39,608 bases of DNA from the NCBI GenBank assembly GCA_020832375.1, contig JAFIEW010000027.1, positions 1 through 39,608 of the forward strand. The letters are read 5' to 3'. Origin of the DNA: Cyclobacteriaceae bacterium (GTDB lineage: Bacteria; Bacteroidota; Bacteroidia; Cytophagales; Cyclobacteriaceae). Under the pieces are notes generated by a model that worked only from the letters and a program-made list of their open reading frames with translations, was not told where the DNA came from and ran no database searches. The position numbers were made by a program, and so were the translations under genes. Below, one piece after another: positions 35,965 to 39,608 of the stretch (positions are counted from its first letter, which is position 1; the number at the start of each line of letters is the position of its first letter).

Positions 35965-36066
35965 GGCTTTAAATTGCTTGTTTCACGCTAATTAACGCTT
36001 TTATTTTGATTTTTACTAACTAAGGGTTTATAGCGATTTTACAATTTTTAAAGAATTTTATATATA

Positions 36067-36082
36067 AAGCGAAAATTCGCTT
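36067..36082. promoter_or_regulatory. 16-bp palindrome, candidate operator for aceB/regulator
   Basis: AAGCGAA-AA-TTCGCTT. Its right end overlaps the TTG (-33) element of the aceB promoter at 36081-36083, and it lies about 25-40 nt downstream of the predicted regulator start. A related half-site AAAATTCGTTTT follows at 36090-36101. A protein bound here could control both divergent transcripts. Confidence 0.5.
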
Positions 36083-36111
36083 GTTTATTAAAATTCGTTT
36101 TCCTACCTTAG
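36081..36111 (+). promoter_or_regulatory. Probable aceB promoter
   Basis: TTG (36081-36083), 20-nt spacer, TACCTTAG (36104-36111), one mismatch to TAnnTTTG. Transcription would start near 36118, about 44 nt before the aceB ATG. Confidence 0.5.
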
Positions 36112-36143
36112 CAAATGTAATCACTCGGGTAACAGATCTCGAA
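36112..36143 (-). promoter_or_regulatory. Probable promoter of the RamB/ScfR-type regulator
   Basis: Minus strand TTC (36141-36143), 21-nt spacer, TACATTTG (36112-36119), the -7 box being a full match and the -33 box one base off. Leader of about 140 nt to ATG 35964, covering the palindrome. Confidence 0.45.
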
Positions 36144-36161
36144 CATATAAAACTCATAATC

Positions 36162-37772
36162 ATGAAAACCACTAAGTTCAGCACAATAGAAATAAAAGGT
36201 AATATAAGTTCTACAGGCTTCGAAGAAATCCTTTCAGAGGAGGCGCTTGACTTTTTAGGGCAACTACATAAAAAATTTAATGCCAAGCGACTAGCCCTTT
36301 TAGAAGAGAGAAAAAATTATCAAGAAAAACTAGACAGTGGTTTCAAACCAGGATTCCCAGAGGAAACACAAGCTATCCGCTCAGGTAACTGGCAAGCAGC
36401 CGAATTGCCAGAAGCTTTACAAAATAGAAAAGTTGAGATTACGGGCCCTGTAGATAGAAAAATGATCATCAATGCGCTCAATTCTGGTGCAAAAGTATTT
36501 ATGGCAGATTTTGAAGATGCCTCCTCCCCTACTTGGGAGAATATGATACAAGGACAGATCAACCTCAGAGACGCCATTAACGGTACAATAGATTTTACTG
36601 CCGAAAACGGAAAAACCTACCAGCTCAGTGATCAACCGGCTCTCTTGAAAGTAAGGCCAAGAGGTTGGCACCTCACAGAAAAGAATCTCAGCATGGAAGG
36701 GCAGCCCCTATCAGGAAGTTTGGTAGACTTTGGTTTATTTTTCTTTCACAATGCAAAAACACTGCTTGAGCAGGAAAGAGGTCCTTTTTTCTATTTGCCA
36801 AAATTGGAAACTTATGAAGAAGCCCGTTTGTGGAATGAAGTCTTCATTGAAGCTCAAAACCTACTGGGAATTCCCCAAGGATCTATCAAAGCAACTGTTT
36901 TAATCGAAACTATTACTGCCGCCTTACAAATGGAGGAGATTATCTATGAGCTGAGAGATCATATGGCCGGGCTCAATGCTGGAAGATGGGACTACATCTT
37001 CAGCGTGATTAAAAAATTCAAAAATCACGCTGATAGCATTCTACCTGACCGAGCGCAGGTAGGGATGACAGTTCCCTTCATGCGATCCTATGCAATACAG
37101 TTGGTAAAGGCATGCCATAAGCGTAATGTACACGCCATGGGTGGAATGGCGGCCTTCATTCCAAGTAAAGATGAAAAAGTAAATCAACAGGCTTTTGAAA
37201 AGGTGAAAGCTGATAAAAAGCTTGAAGCTGAAACAGGCTTCGATGGCACATGGGTAGCACATCCTGGCCTCATTCCAACTGCAATGGAACAATTTGATCT
37301 CTGCATCGGTGCGGAGAATGCGAATCAAAAGCATAAAAAACTAGCTGAAGTAAAAGAAGACGCAGCATCCCTGCTCAAGTTTAATATTCCTGGCGGAAAA
37401 ATCACCACCGCTGGAATGGCTCAAAACATCAATGTAGCCATACTTTATCTTTACCACTGGCTCAACGGAAGAGGTGCTGTGGCACTCTATAACCTTATGG
37501 AAGATGCTGCTACAGCGGAGATCTCAAGAGCACAACTCTGGCAGCTGCTGCATCAGCCCTCAGCGATCACTACTGAGGAAGGCGACACCGTCAACAAGGA
37601 GCTTTTTGACCGCTTGCTAGATGAAGAGCTGGAGAAGATACAGAAAATAATAGGTGATGAAGCCTACCGATCAGAAGAAATGCACCAAGCTGTAAAGCTA
37701 CTGGAAGAGCTAGTGATGAACGAGGAATTTGAAGAGTTTCTTACACTTCCGGCTTACAAATTAATAAACTAA
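36162..37772 (+). CDS. aceB: Malate synthase A
   Basis: 536 residues, close to malate synthase A of E. coli. Condenses glyoxylate with acetyl-CoA to malate. Features: GPVDRKMIINALNSGAKVFM then ADFEDASSPTW (about 95-125), VRPRGWHLTEKN (about 165-176), KLETYEEARLWN, LIETITAALQMEEI (about 245-258), and the malate-synthase signature region around residue 270-285 (HMAGLNAGRWDYIFS). The frame is open from TTG 36081 but that region holds the promoter, so ATG 36162 (MKTTKFSTIEIKG) is the start. 38 nt before aceA; one operon. Confidence 0.96.
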   Translation: MKTTKFSTIEIKGNISSTGFEEILSEEALDFLGQLHKKFNAKRLALLEERKNYQEKLDSGFKPGFPEETQAIRSGNWQAAELPEALQNRKVEITGPVDRKMIINALNSGAKVFMADFEDASSPTWENMIQGQINLRDAINGTIDFTAENGKTYQLSDQPALLKVRPRGWHLTEKNLSMEGQPLSGSLVDFGLFFFHNAKTLLEQERGPFFYLPKLETYEEARLWNEVFIEAQNLLGIPQGSIKATVLIETITAALQMEEIIYELRDHMAGLNAGRWDYIFSVIKKFKNHADSILPDRAQVGMTVPFMRSYAIQLVKACHKRNVHAMGGMAAFIPSKDEKVNQQAFEKVKADKKLEAETGFDGTWVAHPGLIPTAMEQFDLCIGAENANQKHKKLAEVKEDAASLLKFNIPGGKITTAGMAQNINVAILYLYHWLNGRGAVALYNLMEDAATAEISRAQLWQLLHQPSAITTEEGDTVNKELFDRLLDEELEKIQKIIGDEAYRSEEMHQAVKLLEELVMNEEFEEFLTLPAYKLIN

Positions 37773-37810
37773 ACACTGTAAAAATTTATAATATCTAAAC
37801 CTTTAAAACC

Positions 37811-39091
37811 ATGAACACACAAGAAAGGATCAATAAAATCAAAAAAGATTGGGATGAAAACCCAAGATGGGCAGGAGTAGAACGCACTTATTCGGCTGAA
37901 GAAGTTGTAAAGCTACAAGGATCTGTTCAAATCGAATATAGTTTAGCTAGAATGGGAGCTGAAAGACTTTGGGACTTACTACATAAAGAGCATTTCGTAG
38001 CTGGTCTTGGAGCACTCACTGGCAATCAGGCCGTGCAAGAAGTGGCAGCGGGCTTGCAGGCCATCTATCTTAGTGGATGGCAAGTAGCCGCCGACGCTAA
38101 CTTAGCTGGACAAATGTATCCAGATCAAAGTTTGTATCCAGCAGATAGCGTGCCCAATGTTGTAAAGAAGATCAATAATGCCTTGTTGAGAGCGGATCAA
38201 ATTCAGGGATTGACCAATAAAGAAAATACCCACTGGATGGTGCCGATAGTAGCTGATGCTGAAGCTGGATTTGGGGGTAACTTAAATGCCTTTGAGTTGA
38301 TGAAAGGGATGATTGAAGCTGGAGCGGCTGGTGTACACTTTGAAGACCAACTGAGTTCTGCCAAGAAATGTGGTCATCTAGGGGGTAAAGTTTTAGTACC
38401 AACAAAAGAAGCGATCCATAAATTGATTGCAGCAAGATTAGCAACGGATGTGATGGGTGTACCTACGCTAATTGTAGCTCGTACAGATGCAGATGCCGCT
38501 ACCCTAATCACGAGCGATATCGATCCGAGAGACCATGCTTTTATTAATGGTAAAAGGACATCGGAAGGTTTCTACGAGGTGCGCAATGGCATAGAGCAGG
38601 CTATAGACAGAGGACTAAGCTATGCTCCTTATGCCGACTTAGTGTGGTGTGAAACATCAAACCCTGACTTAGGTCAAGCAAGAGAATTTGCGCAGGCTAT
38701 CAAGGAGAAGTATCCCAATCAAATGCTAGCATATAATTGCTCACCATCTTTCAACTGGGCAGCTAAATTATCAGAAAGTGAGATGTTGACCTTTAGAGAA
38801 AATTTAGCCGATATGGGTTATAAATTCCAATTCATCACCTTAGCGGGATTCCACGCCTTGAACACCAGTATGTTTGAGTTGGCTTCTGCTTACAAAGAAA
38901 GAGGAATGGCCGCATACAGCGAGCTGCAACAGCGTGAATTCAGTCTTCAGGAAAAAGGCTTTAAAGCTGTAAAACACCAAAGCTTTGTAGGCACAGGATA
39001 TTTTGATGAAATTCAGAACACCGTAACTGGAGGAGGGTCATCTACCGTTGCAATGAAAGACTCTACAGAAACTGCGCAGTTTACGCACTAA
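37811..39091 (+). CDS. aceA: Isocitrate lyase
   Basis: 426 residues. Splits isocitrate to succinate and glyoxylate, the first glyoxylate-shunt step. The active-site signature [13 protein letters not shown] is present (catalytic Cys near residue 192), with the GWQVAADAN and [13 protein letters not shown] metal- and substrate-binding blocks and the ARTDADAA and YNCSPSFNW stretches further on. Length fits the bacterial short form. Cotranscribed with aceB and closed by a good terminator. Needed for growth on acetate or fatty acids. Confidence 0.97.
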   Translation: MNTQERINKIKKDWDENPRWAGVERTYSAEEVVKLQGSVQIEYSLARMGAERLWDLLHKEHFVAGLGALTGNQAVQEVAAGLQAIYLSGWQVAADANLAGQMYPDQSLYPADSVPNVVKKINNALLRADQIQGLTNKENTHWMVPIVADAEAGFGGNLNAFELMKGMIEAGAAGVHFEDQLSSAKKCGHLGGKVLVPTKEAIHKLIAARLATDVMGVPTLIVARTDADAATLITSDIDPRDHAFINGKRTSEGFYEVRNGIEQAIDRGLSYAPYADLVWCETSNPDLGQAREFAQAIKEKYPNQMLAYNCSPSFNWAAKLSESEMLTFRENLADMGYKFQFITLAGFHALNTSMFELASAYKERGMAAYSELQQREFSLQEKGFKAVKHQSFVGTGYFDEIQNTVTGGGSSTVAMKDSTETAQFTH

Positions 39092-39137
39092 AAGTTTATA
39101 AATGGTAAAATAATTGTTTGTTTGTTGCTTGTTTTAG

Positions 39138-39168
39138 AAAAGGCTCTGCCCATGGCGGAGCCTTTTTT
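39138..39168 (+). terminator. Terminator after aceA
   Basis: AAAAGGCTC-T-GCC pairs with GGC-G-GAGCCTTTT around a CAT loop, followed by TTTTTT. It lies 46 nt after the aceA stop codon. Confidence 0.92.
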
Positions 39169-39388
39169 CTTGTTCAGACAATTGCAAAATATACCTATTT
39201 GGAAGATTTTAGAAATCAATTTACCAAAAGCATGACAAATGCCTTATACCATTAGCATTCACAGTAAAACAACGAAGAATAAGGTGTTAAAACTTTATAC
39301 AACTGATAATCAAATCATTAAATTGGCGTAAAATCATTGAGAAACATCACCGGCAACATTGAATTAATCAATACACTTCTTGAAGAAT

Positions 39389-39608
39389 CTAATTCAAGCT
39401 AACTGAATATGACAAAACCCATTTTTTGAAGATAAATCCACTCAGCAAAGCTTTGTAACCAAACGGATAAGCATATTGTAAAACATCTACAGTTGAAATG
39501 GGTGTGCATACTTTTTGAATAAGTTGTTTTTCAATTCCTGAATACGGCTGATTGAAACAGCATTATTAAATTTTGTCTGTATCTTCATCATTGAGGTAAA
39601 GTGCTGGT
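39389..39608 (-). pseudogene. Broken protein-like frame at the right edge
   Basis: On the minus strand one frame is open from the window edge (PALYLNDEDTDKI) to two consecutive stops (39563-39568), then continues in the same frame to a TAG at 39389-39391 (including PYSGIEKQLIQKVCTPIS and YAYPFGYKALLSGF). A second frame in between is also protein-like (MMKIQTKFNNAVSISRIQEL, 39487-39591). Together they suggest the frameshifted 3' end of a dead gene entering from the right. I do not recognise it. The rest of 39169-39388 holds no gene I can support. Confidence 0.25.

Noticed and set aside
36081-36161. N-terminal extension of malate synthase from TTG 36081
   Set aside because: The TTG is the -33 promoter element and the extension has no similarity to malate synthases.

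Overview
The window reads as AT-rich core chromosome of a free-living member of the Bacteroidota, most likely a Cytophagales-type marine or soil bacterium. The evidence is a 287-residue primary sigma factor without region 1.1, promoters of the TTG-n20/21-TAnnTTTG type, almost no Shine-Dalgarno sequences, type IX secretion (T9SS) sorting domains of both kinds (type A 'Por' and gliding-motility type B), a TonB-dependent receptor with an N-terminal carboxypeptidase-like domain, and Bacteroidota families such as DUF2452 and a SiaB-like kinase. I see no insertion sequence, prophage, CRISPR array, tRNA or rRNA.

Layout. 1-4.3 kb: a surface-type subtilase lipoprotein, a SAM hydroxide adenosyltransferase divergent from phoH, and a GNAT acetyltransferase overlapping phoH. 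4.4-7.4 kb (minus): pirin, then a TruC-like pseudouridine synthase / AI-2E permease / tiny zinc-ribbon membrane protein cluster. 7.5-10.5 kb: a saccharopine/alanine dehydrogenase-like enzyme, a PlsC acyltransferase and an exported SnoaL-like protein. 10.8-14.4 kb (minus): the housekeeping block rpsO-pnp-rpoD with a good rpsO promoter and a hairpin between rpsO and pnp. 14.4-17.3 kb (minus): SiaB-like kinase, DUF2452 protein, an unrecognised protein, and yaaA. 17.4-25.0 kb (minus): two secreted T9SS substrates, a 1830-residue PKD/propeller protein and a subtilase. 25.3-29.7 kb: mnmA, a decayed or tiny reading frame, then a TPP riboswitch leading into a TonB-dependent receptor that is therefore a probable thiamin importer. 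29.7-34.0 kb: a small membrane protein whose signal peptide is cut by an in-frame TGA, a lipoprotein, an alpha/beta hydrolase, recN and a 70-residue Lsm-like protein. 34.5-39.1 kb: a RamB/ScfR-type regulator divergent from the glyoxylate shunt genes aceB-aceA, with overlapping promoters and a 16-bp palindrome.

The clearest functional units are the glyoxylate shunt with its likely own regulator, the riboswitch-controlled thiamin receptor, the translation/RNA-decay/sigma block, and the surface proteins exported by the lipoprotein and T9SS routes. I did not find a convincing new multi-gene system. The most unusual points are the stop codon inside a signal peptide, the operator-like palindrome in the aceB/regulator gap, the SiaB-like kinase without visible SiaA/SiaC partners, a degenerate subtilase oxyanion position, and several intergenic stretches holding protein-like but startless or broken frames.
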